A stretch of DNA of 64,000 bases from Palsa-1150 sp036490515 (lineage in GTDB: Bacteria > Myxococcota_A > Polyangia > Polyangiales > Polyangiaceae): NCBI GenBank assembly GCA_036490515.1, contig DASXDU010000018.1, positions 1 through 64,000 on the forward strand, written 5' to 3'. Of this stretch, positions 9,661-18,704 are shown one piece after another. Under the pieces are notes generated by a model that was not told the DNA's origin, did not search any database, and was given only the letters and a program-made list of their open reading frames with translations. Each line of letters opens with the position of its first letter. The first letter of the stretch is position 1. The position numbers and the translations under genes are program-made.

Positions 9661-9858
9661 GACGTCACGCGGTTGCAAAGGGAGGTCCAGCCCGGCCGTG
9701 CGGGTGGTCGGGTCGAAAACGCGGTGATTCCCGGCGGTTCCCGCGGCGGGTGGGACGGCGGAACCGATGTCTCCGAGCCTCTCCTCTGGGCTACCCTGGA
9801 TCCAGGTCGTTTCGGCTTGGGTCTCGAAAAGGACTGCGTTAGGACCGGGACTCGCCTC

Positions 9859-10659
9859 ATGCATCACGGCCGCATCATCGCCGTCCTCGTGGGGGCAGGC
9901 TCCGTCGGCGCAGTCCTCCTCGCGGCGGGCGCGCGCGCCGACGGTCCCCCGGTCCGGCTGGCCGCGGCCATCGAGCAGCGCGCGACGCGCGATCCCGGCC
10001 CCCTCGGCGCGGAGTGCCCCGACGGCATGGCCCTGGTCGAGGGCGACTACTGCCCCAAGGTCGAGCAGCGCTGCCTGCGCTGGATGGACCCGCCCGGGCG
10101 CTACCACGAGTACCGCTGCGCCGAGTACGCCAAGCCTGCGCGGTGCCTCGCCCCGCGCCAGCACAGGCGCTTCTGCATCGACCGCCACGAGCGCGTCGAC
10201 GACGAGACCGGGCTGCCCCTCAACGTCCAGTCGTGGACGGACGCGAAGCGCTCGTGCGAGGAGCACGGCGCGCGGGTCTGCGTCGAGAGCGAGTGGAACT
10301 TCGCCTGCGAGGGCGAGGAGATGCGCCCCTACCCGTACGGCTGGCGTCGCGAGGCCAGCAAGTGCAACGCCGACAGGCTCGACCTCCTCGTCCCCGGCCA
10401 GCCCTGGCGCCTCAAGGACGAGCGGACCAAGGCGGGCGCGCACCCCGAGTGCCTCAGCCCCTTCGGCCTCGAAGACATGGCCGGAAACGTCGCCGAGTGG
10501 GTCAGCGTCGACGGCTTCGCAGACGGGTCACTGGTCGTCCAGAAGGGCAACTGGTGGCAGCCCGGCAAGCACGCCTGCCGCGACGCGCAGGGCGGCCACG
10601 ACAAGTTCTACAAGGGGACGGAGACGGGGTTCCGCTGCTGCGCGGGGGCCCAGGACTGA
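9859..10659 (+). CDS. Secreted SUMF1/FGE-fold protein
   Basis: A 266-residue protein beginning MHHGRIIAVLVG with a signal peptide ending near AGARADG. The body matches the formylglycine-generating-enzyme fold: CPDGMALVEGDYC, a Cys-rich patch, ARVCVESEWNFACEGEE with PYPYGW, then the hallmark GLEDMAGNVAEWV and a closing TGFRCC. The family oxidises sulfatase Cys or acts as a binding fold. The usual RGGSF-type strand is replaced by VVQKGNWW and no clear catalytic Cys pair is recognisable, so a non-enzymatic role is likely. No sulfatase is nearby. The gene is monocistronic, divergent from the cupredoxin-like lipoprotein and convergent with def. Confidence 0.85.
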   Translation: MHHGRIIAVLVGAGSVGAVLLAAGARADGPPVRLAAAIEQRATRDPGPLGAECPDGMALVEGDYCPKVEQRCLRWMDPPGRYHEYRCAEYAKPARCLAPRQHRRFCIDRHERVDDETGLPLNVQSWTDAKRSCEEHGARVCVESEWNFACEGEEMRPYPYGWRREASKCNADRLDLLVPGQPWRLKDERTKAGAHPECLSPFGLEDMAGNVAEWVSVDGFADGSLVVQKGNWWQPGKHACRDAQGGHDKFYKGTETGFRCCAGAQD

Positions 10660-10698
10660 AGGCCGGGCGCGAGGGCGGGCGCGGGGCCAGTGCGCGGG

Positions 10699-11274
10699 TC
10701 AGTGGCCGAAGCGCGCGACGAGGGCCCTGGCGCGCTCGACGAAGGCATCGCGGTGAAAGCGCTCGAAGTCGGTCCAGGTGCAGAGGGTCGTCGTGTCGGC
10801 GACGCGATCGACGAAGAGCTTGCCGTCGAGGTGGTCGAGCTCGTGCTGGAAGGTGCCCGCCGTGAGGCCCTTCACCTCGAAGTCGAGGTCCTTGCCGCGC
10901 CGGTCCCACGCGTGAACGCGCACGCCCGTGAAGCGCGGCACCTGGCCGCGAAGGTTGGGAACGCTCAGGCAGCCCTCGAAGTTCATGAACGTCTCGTCCG
11001 TGGTGGGCTCGAGGACGGGGTTCACGAGGATGGTGAGGGGCCAGTTCGGTTTGTAGGGGTAGCGAGGGTTGTCCTTGATCTCGATGACGCAGACGCGCAC
11101 GGCCTCGTGCACCTGGTTGGCCGCGATGCCCGCGCCGGCGGCGTCGCGCATCGTGTCGACCATGTCGTCGACGAGCCGCTGGAGGGGCGCGCTCGCGAGC
11201 TCGTCGCGCGTGAGCTCGCGCGCCGGCTGACGAAGCACGGGATGGCCGATGGTGGCGATCTTGCGGAGGGCCAT
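10699..11274 (-). CDS. def: Peptide deformylase
   Basis: Removes the N-formyl group from nascent proteins using a metal ion. All three family motifs are present: GAGIAANQ (47-54), EGCLSVP (100-106, metal ligand Cys102) and QHELDHLDG (143-151, ligands His144/His148 and catalytic Glu145). The length is 191 residues. The second Ala of motif 1 (AANQV) and the extended C-terminus (after residue 155) resemble the longer deformylases of high-GC bacteria. It is the last gene of the minus-strand run below psd and the methyltransferase, 51 bp after the latter. No methionyl-tRNA formyltransferase gene is adjacent. Confidence 0.95.
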   Translation of the reverse strand: MALRKIATIGHPVLRQPARELTRDELASAPLQRLVDDMVDTMRDAAGAGIAANQVHEAVRVCVIEIKDNPRYPYKPNWPLTILVNPVLEPTTDETFMNFEGCLSVPNLRGQVPRFTGVRVHAWDRRGKDLDFEVKGLTAGTFQHELDHLDGKLFVDRVADTTTLCTWTDFERFHRDAFVERARALVARFGH

Positions 11275-11325
11275 GGGGAGGGGTGCAGGAGAGTGTAGCG
11301 CTGGCGCGGGCGCGGGCGGCGGGCG

Positions 11326-13146
11326 CTACCTCTTCTCGGCGAGGATGATCGTCCGCGGCGACTCGTTGCCGAAGTACACGCCGGGCGTCCCGAGCCGCCC
11401 GCTCACCTCGCACACCTTGAAGCCGTGCTCGTGCAGGATCTTCCCGAGCTCGTGCAGGCTGTAGACGCGCATCGAGTACTCGATCTCGCGCGAGCGCCCG
11501 TCGTCGAGCATCATCGTCCGCTTCACCTTCATGCGGCTCGTGATGAAGTCCACGCTCATCTCGTCCATGCACACGCAGCCGTCGCCCTCGAACCACGCGA
11601 GCGACGGCGACTGCCGGATGAGAAAGTCGCGGTTCACGACGTCGAGCAGCAAGAGGCCCCCCGCGCGGAGCGCCTTGTGGATGCGGTCGACCACGCCCGC
11701 GTTCTTGTCCTCCTCGAAGTACCCGAAGCTCGTGTTCCAGCAGTAGACGCCGTCGAACTGCTCGTCGAACGCCATCTCGCGCATGTCCCCCTGGACGAAG
11801 TTGAGCTTCGCCTCGCGGTCCTGCGCTTCGTCGCCCGCGCGCGCGAGCATCGCCAGCGACAGGTCGAAGCCGACCACCTCGTAGCCGCGCCGCGCGAGCT
11901 CGATGGCGTGGCGGCCCGTCCCGCACCCGAGATCGAGCAGCGCGCCGCCTCGCTCGATGCCGAGGCTGTCCTCCACGAAGTCGACCTCGCGCGCGATCTG
12001 CTCGTCGGTGAGCTTCTCGCAGGCGCGCAGGTAGTCGTCGTTGAAGAGGTCCTCCCACCAGAGGCGGCCCTTGCGGCGCAGTCCCGAGGCCTCGGCCGGG
12101 GGCGCCACCGTACCGGCGTGCGGTGGGACGATGACGAGCGGCGCCTTGGTGGGCGGCGGCAGCGGCAGGCCGGGCTTCTTCGTCGCCGGAGGGACGGGAG
12201 GCTGCGACTGGAGGCGTGCACGCATCGGCGGCACGCTCCCCAGCTTCACCGGCGGCGGCTCGACGGTGACCAGGTCCTCGGGGGCGAGCTCGGCTCCCGG
12301 GTCCGAACGGCGCTCGCCGTCGTGCGACGGCGGGACGTCGACGTGCGCCTCGACGGCCCCGGCGGCCGGCGTCGGCGCGTCGTCCTCGAACCTCACCTCC
12401 TCGCCCTCGGGCTCCGTCGGCGCGAGGGGCCGGGGAGGCGGCGGCGGCACCGGCGTCGACCTGGCCGGCTCGATGTCCTCGGCGTCGATCGACTCGGGCG
12501 CCGACTCGACGGCGGGCGGCGCGTCGGTGTCGATGGGGATGAAGTCCTCGGACGGAGCCTTCTCGCGCGCGGCGATCTGCCTGCCGTCGGAAGGCTCGTC
12601 GGCCACCGTCGGCTGGAACGGCGTCCAGCTGTCCTCTTCCGTGACGGGCGTCTTCGCGGGGGACCGTGCGGCCACGGGAGGCGGCGGCGAGGGCGCCGGC
12701 GGTGGCAGCGGGGGCATCGGTTCGGGCGAGCCGATGCTGATGATGCGCATCGGCATGAGGACGACCGCAGCCTCGGGGGCGGGCGCGGGCGGAGGAGGAG
12801 GAGCCGGCGGCCGCACGGGTGCAGGCGCCTGCGCCGAGGGGGGAGCGTTCGAGGGGGCGACCATCGGCGGCGGGGCCGAGTCGCGCCCGTCGTTCGGAAG
12901 CTGCGGGCGCGTGACCTCGTCGTCGGGGATGCGGAGGGTCATCCGCCCGCGCCGGCGGCCGGTGCTGCCGGGGGACGAGTCGCGCTTGGACCGCGAGGGC
13001 GGCGCCAGGTCGTCGCCGAGCGACGGAGACGACGGCAGGGGCGACGTCTCGGCGGTCGCCGACGGAGGCGCGAGCTCCGGCCCCGTCGCCGACGGATCGA
13101 GCGCACCCGAGCCGGGCGCCGGGGCAGCGCGCCTGTCCTCGCTCAT
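11326..13146 (-). CDS. SAM methyltransferase with long disordered N-terminus
   Basis: A 606-residue protein starting at ATG 13146, whose ATGA overlaps the psd stop, so translation is probably coupled to psd. Residues 1 to about 340 are Pro/Ser/Ala/Glu low complexity without a fold. The C-terminal 260 residues are a class I methyltransferase: motif I LLDLGCGTGRHAIEL, acidic motif II VVGFDLS, motif III NFVQGDMREM, and GGLLLLDVVN. The fold resembles small-molecule or lipid methyltransferases. The coupling to psd makes phospholipid (for example phosphatidylethanolamine) methylation a reasonable guess, but no lipid-specific motif is visible. The open frame upstream of 13146 lies within psd and is a shadow. 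Confidence 0.85.
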   Translation of the reverse strand: MSEDRRAAPAPGSGALDPSATGPELAPPSATAETSPLPSSPSLGDDLAPPSRSKRDSSPGSTGRRRGRMTLRIPDDEVTRPQLPNDGRDSAPPPMVAPSNAPPSAQAPAPVRPPAPPPPPAPAPEAAVVLMPMRIISIGSPEPMPPLPPPAPSPPPPVAARSPAKTPVTEEDSWTPFQPTVADEPSDGRQIAAREKAPSEDFIPIDTDAPPAVESAPESIDAEDIEPARSTPVPPPPPRPLAPTEPEGEEVRFEDDAPTPAAGAVEAHVDVPPSHDGERRSDPGAELAPEDLVTVEPPPVKLGSVPPMRARLQSQPPVPPATKKPGLPLPPPTKAPLVIVPPHAGTVAPPAEASGLRRKGRLWWEDLFNDDYLRACEKLTDEQIAREVDFVEDSLGIERGGALLDLGCGTGRHAIELARRGYEVVGFDLSLAMLARAGDEAQDREAKLNFVQGDMREMAFDEQFDGVYCWNTSFGYFEEDKNAGVVDRIHKALRAGGLLLLDVVNRDFLIRQSPSLAWFEGDGCVCMDEMSVDFITSRMKVKRTMMLDDGRSREIEYSMRVYSLHELGKILHEHGFKVCEVSGRLGTPGVYFGNESPRTIILAEKR

Positions 13147-13982
13147 CCCTGCCCCCGGAGGAGTGCCTGCCCGAAACGAACCGGCCCCGGCTCGACGCGC
13201 CACGGGCCGGCCGCCCGCTTCTCGACGAGGACGACCGCGGTGGAGCCGAGGTGGAAGACGCCGATCTCCTGCCCGCGTGCGACGGCGAGCGGTGGCTCGA
13301 AGACGTGGTCGCCGAGCGGGACGTCGTGCGCGTCGACCCCGAAGGTCGTGATGCGCCCGACGATCATCGCGACGACCATGACGACCGTGACGCGACCGAG
13401 GCCACCGGCGGCGTCGATCTCGATCGAGACGCGCCGGTTTCGCGCGAAGAGGTTGGGCACGTGTCGCATCCCGATGGCGTTGACCGGATAGTAGTCGCCC
13501 GGCATCGACCGGATGCGGCGCACGGTGCCGGCGACCGGGGCGTGGACGCGGTGGTAGTCGCGCGGCGAGAGGTAGACGACGCAACCGGCGCCGCCGAGGA
13601 AACGGCGCGCCTCCTGGGCGTCGCCCACGAGCTCCGCCACGGCGTAGGGGCGGCCCTTCACGACGAACCGGCCCCCCTCGTCGATGGTGCCCATCGACTC
13701 GATGCGCCCGTCGGCGGGGCTGGCGACCGCGCGCGGATCGGGGTCGACCTCGCGGGCACCGTCGCGGAGCCGCCGCGTGAAGAACGCATCGAAGCTCGCC
13801 CAGCCGCCGTTCTCGATGCACTCGTCGAGCTCGACGGCGTACACGCGGGAGTAGAGCCCCACCACGGCGCGGCCGACGGGACCCGACCAGCGGCGGTCCG
13901 CGAGCCGGCCGATCGCCCGACCGATGCGCGCGCGCGGAAGGACGCGCAAGATCTGGGCGGTGGCGTAGGTGACTGCGCTCAT
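13143..13982 (-). CDS. psd: Phosphatidylserine decarboxylase proenzyme
   Basis: Makes phosphatidylethanolamine at the inner membrane with a self-generated pyruvoyl group. The 279-residue proenzyme has the conserved PADGRIESMG block, YLSPRDYHRVHAPV with catalytic His residues, and the LGST autocleavage site in GVFHLGST. Cleavage before Ser247 would yield alpha and beta chains. The N-terminus is short and amphipathic, as in the longer bacterial Psd class. About 200 bp separate it from the upstream gene, with a hairpin terminator between, so psd probably has its own promoter. It overlaps the downstream methyltransferase by four bases. Confidence 0.95.
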   Translation of the reverse strand: MSAVTYATAQILRVLPRARIGRAIGRLADRRWSGPVGRAVVGLYSRVYAVELDECIENGGWASFDAFFTRRLRDGAREVDPDPRAVASPADGRIESMGTIDEGGRFVVKGRPYAVAELVGDAQEARRFLGGAGCVVYLSPRDYHRVHAPVAGTVRRIRSMPGDYYPVNAIGMRHVPNLFARNRRVSIEIDAAGGLGRVTVVMVVAMIVGRITTFGVDAHDVPLGDHVFEPPLAVARGQEIGVFHLGSTAVVLVEKRAAGPWRVEPGPVRFGQALLRGQG

Positions 13983-14116
13983 GGGTCGTGTTCGCCCGTG
14001 TACACCAGCGAACGAGGGACGCCTCCGGAGCGGCGTCCGCAGGCGACTCGAGACGATTCTATCGCCCTCAGAGCATGCTACCCGGCCGCCTCTCAGGCGG
14101 TCAATCTCGGGTCTTT

Positions 14117-14179
14117 CCCGGGCCTTGGCACGGTCGCGCCCACGCCTTGCCGCGAGCGGCGTGCCAAGCCTGCCCCGGG
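14117..14179 (-). terminator. Hairpin downstream of the HExxH peptidase gene
   Basis: CCCGGGCCTTGGCACG (14117-14132) pairs with CGTGCCAAG...CCCGGG (14160-14179), with a four-base bulge and a 27-base loop. It begins eight bases after the stop of the upstream gene, inside the 200-bp gap before psd. It lacks a T-run, so it may stall or protect transcripts rather than act as a strong intrinsic terminator. Confidence 0.45.
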
Positions 14180-14186
14180 CGGCGCG

Positions 14187-15758
14187 TCAGTCCCCTTCCC
14201 ACTCGGTGCCGGCCGCTCGCGCCGCATCGCACAAAGCGGCCTTCGCCGGCGTCGCGTCGGCAGGCGCCGTCCCGGGGTCGATCGACTCGCACGCGCCCTC
14301 GGCCCCGAAGGGGTCGGCCGCCACGGCCTCGATGAAGGACGCGGTGGCCGTCGGCTCGTCGCCCGCCAGGCGGCTCCACCGGCCGCGGACCGCCCACCAG
14401 GGCCCATAGGAGGAGAGGACCTGCTTGGGGTCGGCCACGAGGGGCTTCGCCTCTTCGCGGCGGCCAGCCGCCTCCATCGCCCGGGCCCGCAACCAGCGCA
14501 CGCTGGGGTCGAGCATCGCCCGGTCCCACGCCTCGGGGGACGACGGCGATGCGACCAGCGCGATGCGGTCGAGCTCCGCGACGGCCTCGGGAGCATGGCT
14601 GCGCCGAAGGAGAAGCTCGGCCAGACGCCGCCGGTCGCGCAGGTCGCGCAGCTTGTCGGCGTCGGTCTTCTCGCCGCCCAGGCCGAACAGGGCGGGAAGC
14701 GCCTCGCGGGGCCGGGCCGCGAGGTAGGCGCGCCAGCGGCCGTCCCACCCCGAGAGGCTCGCGCCGCTCGCCGCCTGCAGGGCCGCGTCGGGGTCCTTGC
14801 CGCTGCGGAGCTCGTGGAGGAGCTTCGGCAACGCGTCGTCTCCCGACTCCTTCGCGTAGAACCGCACGAAGCTCGTCACCTCGGCGAAGGCCACCATCGC
14901 GGCGTCGGCGCTCGGGAGCATCGCGATGCTCGGCCCCAGCTTGTCGAGCGGCAGCCCCAGGTTCAGCTCGAGCCCGCGCTGCACGACGGCGTCCGGCGAC
15001 GGCCGGTCGTCGAGAGGCCCGGGATCGCGCCAGCGGATCTCCTCCCGCTTGGCCACGCCTTCCTGGAGCCAGAGCGGAGCCTGGTCGCGCGACGCGCGCG
15101 TGACCGCGAGGTGCGTGAGCTCGTGCGCCAGCGTGTCGCGCCAGGCGTAGCCGTGGTGGGGCGCTCGCGGGCTGAGGAGCGTGACGCGACCCCACTTCGC
15201 GACGGCCACGGTGCCGGTGGTCTGCGCGCTCTTGTACGGCAGACCCGTCATCGCCGAGAGGGACAGGAGGTCGCGCACGACGACGATGCGCGTCGGGAGA
15301 GGCCAGTCGACGCCGAGATCGCGCGTGAGGGCCGTGCGCGCCGCGGCCACCGTGTCGAAGAGGAGCGGCGCGAGCGCCCGGTCGTGCTCGTCCTGCCAGC
15401 GAACCTCGATGCCGCGCGCGTCGTCGCGGTCGACCGCGAGGGCGGCGGTCACGCGCTGGCAGCCGCGCGCGATGTCGGCGAGCTGCTCGCCCTCGTCGGT
15501 CTTCTGGACCTCGGGGCGCGCGAGGATGGCCGCGGCGCCGTCGCAGTCGAGCTCGTAGATGCCGAGACGCGCGCGCTCGAGGGCAACCTCCGCGGCGTCG
15601 GGATCGGCCGTGGAGAGGACGTGGCGTGCGTCGTCGTAGTCGAGCCCCGCGATGAGCGCCTGGGCACGGCGTGCGGCGTCGATCTGCGCGTGAGACGTCG
15701 CGGGGGCGGCGGCGGCGAGCAGCGGGAGCGCCAGGACCGGGAGGTGACGGAGCCTCAT
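14187..15758 (-). CDS. Secreted gluzincin-type peptidase-like protein
   Basis: A 523-residue exported protein. The ATG at 15758 starts a signal peptide (MRLRHLPVLALPLLAAAAPATSHA). The central part has the zinc motif HELTH in DTLAHELTHLAV followed by LWLQEGVAKREE, whose Glu is the expected third ligand; this is the arrangement of M1-like peptidase MA domains. A TPR-like alpha-rich N-terminus and a helical C-terminus flank it. The start overlaps the stop of the DUF4175 gene by four bases (ATGA), so the two are coupled. The substrate is unknown; a periplasmic role is inferred from the signal peptide. Confidence 0.85.
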   Translation of the reverse strand: MRLRHLPVLALPLLAAAAPATSHAQIDAARRAQALIAGLDYDDARHVLSTADPDAAEVALERARLGIYELDCDGAAAILARPEVQKTDEGEQLADIARGCQRVTAALAVDRDDARGIEVRWQDEHDRALAPLLFDTVAAARTALTRDLGVDWPLPTRIVVVRDLLSLSAMTGLPYKSAQTTGTVAVAKWGRVTLLSPRAPHHGYAWRDTLAHELTHLAVTRASRDQAPLWLQEGVAKREEIRWRDPGPLDDRPSPDAVVQRGLELNLGLPLDKLGPSIAMLPSADAAMVAFAEVTSFVRFYAKESGDDALPKLLHELRSGKDPDAALQAASGASLSGWDGRWRAYLAARPREALPALFGLGGEKTDADKLRDLRDRRRLAELLLRRSHAPEAVAELDRIALVASPSSPEAWDRAMLDPSVRWLRARAMEAAGRREEAKPLVADPKQVLSSYGPWWAVRGRWSRLAGDEPTATASFIEAVAADPFGAEGACESIDPGTAPADATPAKAALCDAARAAGTEWEGD

Positions 15759-18664
15759 CGCAGCAGTCCCTCCGCGTAGCGGTGCACCGCGTCCTTGAGC
15801 GAGCTGCTCGACGGCTGCCCCAGCCCGCGCACCACGCGCCGGCGGAACTCCTCGGGGCCCTTGTGGTCGTTCTTGCCCGGGATGGCGACGGGCGCGTTGC
15901 TCGACGACTTGCCGTCGCCCTCCGTCCCCGACGACTGCGTGCCGTCGTCGTCCCCTTCGAGCTGCTGGCGCGCCTGCTCGAGATCGCGCTGCGCCTCGCG
16001 CTGCCGCTCGAGCCCCTTGTCGGCGTCGCCCGCCTTGAGGGCCTGCGCCGCCTGCTCGGCCGCGCGCTGTGCGTCCTCGATCGACTCGACCGCGTCCTGC
16101 GGGAGCGAGCCCTTGTCGCGCGACCCCTGCGCGAGATCGCGCGCGCGCTCGCCGAGCTTGCCCTCCTCGTCGCCGCCTTCCTCCAGCTGCTTTCTGGCCC
16201 TCTCGGCGGCGCGCTGGCGCATCTGGCGGAGGGCCTCCTCGGCCCACTTCTCCTCGGCGTCGAGCTTGCGGCGCGCCTCGTCGACCTTCTTCTGCTGGTC
16301 GCCGTTCGGGTCCTCGAACCAGGACCCCTTCTGGAGCATCTTCTTCGCCTCGTCGAGCGACCCGAGCGAGCTCCGTCCGCTCTGCACGGCCTCGTCGGGG
16401 TGCGCGTCCTCGAGCGAGTGCGCCATCTGCTCGGCGAGCTCGCGCGCGGCCGCGCCCTTGCTCGTCCACGAGTCGCTGCCCATCCCCACCGTCGGCAGCT
16501 GCTTCACCGCTTCGCGGATCGCCTCGGCGTGGCGCTTGGCCTCCTCGCGGAGCTCCTTCTTCTCGTCGTCGCTCGTCGCGCCGGCGAGGGCCTGCTCCAT
16601 CTTGCCGATCTCGCCGGCGTGGTCCTGCGAGAGGCGCTCGAGGTCCTGCGCCGCCTCTTGCTGCGCCTGATCGACCTCGTCGCCCGAGTCCTCGCCGTCC
16701 TCGCCCGGCGTGCCGCGACCGCCCCCCGACTCGCCGCCGCCGTGGCCTGCGCGGCCACGCGACCCGAACGACGGGTCGGGCTCGTGGAGACGCGCCGCGA
16801 GATCCCGCGCCGCGAGCTCGGCGTGGGGAAGGTCGGCGTCCCCGCGCGCGCGCTTCACGCGGAGGAGATACGCGTCGACGATCTCGCCGAGGTCCTGCCC
16901 GAGCGAGCCGAGGCGGAGCATCGCGTGGCCGCCGCCCGCGAGGACCATCGTCGCCGCGTCCATCCGTACGGTGGCGCGCGCGCGCTCCTCGCGGTCCTGG
17001 CCTTGCACCTGCGAGGCGCCGGACGCGAGGTCGTCCGCCACGTCGGCCAGCTGCTTGGCCGCCTCGCGCGTGTCGTGGAACGCGAGGCCGCGGATGACCG
17101 CGTCGACGACGAGCGTGAAGCGCTCGGTCGCCTTGACCACCGCAGCGTGGGTCGTCGCCGACGGGGCGCGCGCCTCGGCGCCGACGGCGGCGCGCGTCTT
17201 CTGCGCCTGCGTCTCGAGGAGCGCGGCGAGTCGGGTCGCGAGGCGTACGCCGCCGTAGGTCGCGGTCCTCGTCTCGTCGAGCTTCGCCTCGCACGCCGCG
17301 GTCTGCGTCTTCGCGTCCGCGAGGAACGCCTTGCGGGCGGCCGCCTCGGCCGGGACGTCGTGCGAGAGCCGCCAGGCCAGCGTGTCGACCAGGGCGTCGC
17401 GGAGCGCGCGAAGGGCGTCGAGGCGCATGGCCTCGGGCTCGCCCACGTCCGGCGGGATGAGCGTGATGGCCGGGCTCGCCCCCCACTTGGGGCCGGTGAG
17501 CGGGTCGTTGTCCTTCGCCTCGACGGTGATCGTCACCGGGGCGTGGCTCTTGCGGAGGAACCCGTCGCGGAGCTTGAGCACCTGGCCGCCCTCGTTGGAG
17601 GTCGTCTCGCCGTCGAGGTGCGCGAGGACTCTCCGCTCCTCGCGCGCGCCGGACCGGAGGACCAGGTGCACCTCGCGGAGGCCGTGGTCGTCGGTCGCCT
17701 TGTACTTGAGGCGGAGGTCCTCCTTCTCGTCGAGGAGGCGCGCCGTGCGCGGCGCTCCCTCGAGCGTGACCACCGGCGCAGCGTCGGGGATCGACTCGAT
17801 CGGCAGCGGCACGCGCTCGGGGACGACGACGTCGCCGAAGCGGGCGACGACGCGGAGGCGCGTCGACTCCGTGAGCGGCCAGCGGGCGACCAGGCCGCCC
17901 GCGCCGTCCTCGACGAACGGGATCTCGGTCGTGCCGTCGCTGAGCAGGACGTGGCGCCCGGGGTGGAGGAGCACGCCCTTCACGGTGACGAGGCTCCCGT
18001 AGGGCACGTAGAGCGCGGAGAAGTCGACGTCGTGCCGCTCGGGCTGGTGAAGGTAATCGGGCGGGCGCACGACGACCTCGACGTCGTCGAGCCACTGCAT
18101 CGGCACCGGCGCCTCGCCCCGGCGCGCGACCAGCACGTCGGCCCCCTCGAACACCGACCACGCGTTGGCGATGGCGACCGCCGCGGCAGCCACGAGGCCC
18201 AGGAGCGCGACGGCACCGAGGCGCGCGGCGATGCGCGTCGCGCGCTCTACGATTCGCGTCGTCGGGATCTGGTCGAGGGCGCGCGCGACGTGCAGGCGCG
18301 CGAGCTCGACCGAGGTTCCTTCGGCGCGGACGTCGCCCCCGGGGCCGAGGAGCGAGAGCGCACGCAGCGCGCGGTCGGCGCGCTCCGGGTCCACCGACCG
18401 GGCGAGCCTGCGGACGACGCGGTCGGGCGCGTTCAGGGCGAGCCGCTCGAGGAGGCGCCACGTGGCGGCGAGCACGAGGCTCAGCCCCATGACCACGGCT
18501 GCGAACGCGCGTGCTCGCAGCGTGCCGTGGCGCGCGAGCAAGAGCGCGAGAACCCACACGAGCCCGACGAGCGAGAGCGCCAGACGCACGCGCGACGCGC
18601 TCGTGGCCGCGCGCCAGTCGTCCGCGAGCCGGAAGAGGGGCGCCGTCAGCGGGGAACGCAGCAC
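15755..18664 (-). CDS. DUF4175-type large membrane protein
   Basis: A 969-residue protein (GTG start) with two N-terminal membrane helices (about 28-45 and 54-70) and a third hydrophobic segment near 150-170. A beta-rich region of about 200 residues follows (DVEVVVRPPDYLHQPE, VTLEGAPRTARLL, KYKATDDHGLREVHL) that resembles the DUF4175 ectodomain. The second half is a long charged coiled coil rich in Gln, Glu, Lys and Ala, with a Gly-rich hinge near 640-660. Such proteins are often found near BatA/von Willebrand envelope genes; none is adjacent. Its neighbours (HExxH peptidase downstream, gpsA upstream) suggest envelope maintenance, but no activity is known. Confidence 0.8.
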   Translation of the reverse strand: MLRSPLTAPLFRLADDWRAATSASRVRLALSLVGLVWVLALLLARHGTLRARAFAAVVMGLSLVLAATWRLLERLALNAPDRVVRRLARSVDPERADRALRALSLLGPGGDVRAEGTSVELARLHVARALDQIPTTRIVERATRIAARLGAVALLGLVAAAAVAIANAWSVFEGADVLVARRGEAPVPMQWLDDVEVVVRPPDYLHQPERHDVDFSALYVPYGSLVTVKGVLLHPGRHVLLSDGTTEIPFVEDGAGGLVARWPLTESTRLRVVARFGDVVVPERVPLPIESIPDAAPVVTLEGAPRTARLLDEKEDLRLKYKATDDHGLREVHLVLRSGAREERRVLAHLDGETTSNEGGQVLKLRDGFLRKSHAPVTITVEAKDNDPLTGPKWGASPAITLIPPDVGEPEAMRLDALRALRDALVDTLAWRLSHDVPAEAAARKAFLADAKTQTAACEAKLDETRTATYGGVRLATRLAALLETQAQKTRAAVGAEARAPSATTHAAVVKATERFTLVVDAVIRGLAFHDTREAAKQLADVADDLASGASQVQGQDREERARATVRMDAATMVLAGGGHAMLRLGSLGQDLGEIVDAYLLRVKRARGDADLPHAELAARDLAARLHEPDPSFGSRGRAGHGGGESGGGRGTPGEDGEDSGDEVDQAQQEAAQDLERLSQDHAGEIGKMEQALAGATSDDEKKELREEAKRHAEAIREAVKQLPTVGMGSDSWTSKGAAARELAEQMAHSLEDAHPDEAVQSGRSSLGSLDEAKKMLQKGSWFEDPNGDQQKKVDEARRKLDAEEKWAEEALRQMRQRAAERARKQLEEGGDEEGKLGERARDLAQGSRDKGSLPQDAVESIEDAQRAAEQAAQALKAGDADKGLERQREAQRDLEQARQQLEGDDDGTQSSGTEGDGKSSSNAPVAIPGKNDHKGPEEFRRRVVRGLGQPSSSSLKDAVHRYAEGLLR

Positions 18665-18704
18665 GAGAGCAGCCTAGCAACGCGGCCGCGACGGCGCGAT
18701 CTCC

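Noticed and set aside
8698..9858. Upstream extension of the SUMF1-like gene
   Set aside because: It lies opposite the cupredoxin-like lipoprotein and lacks any domain; ATG 9859 starts a clear signal peptide.
9859..10659. Active sulfatase-modifying enzyme
   Set aside because: The catalytic Cys strand is not recognisable and no sulfatase gene is nearby; only the fold is supported.
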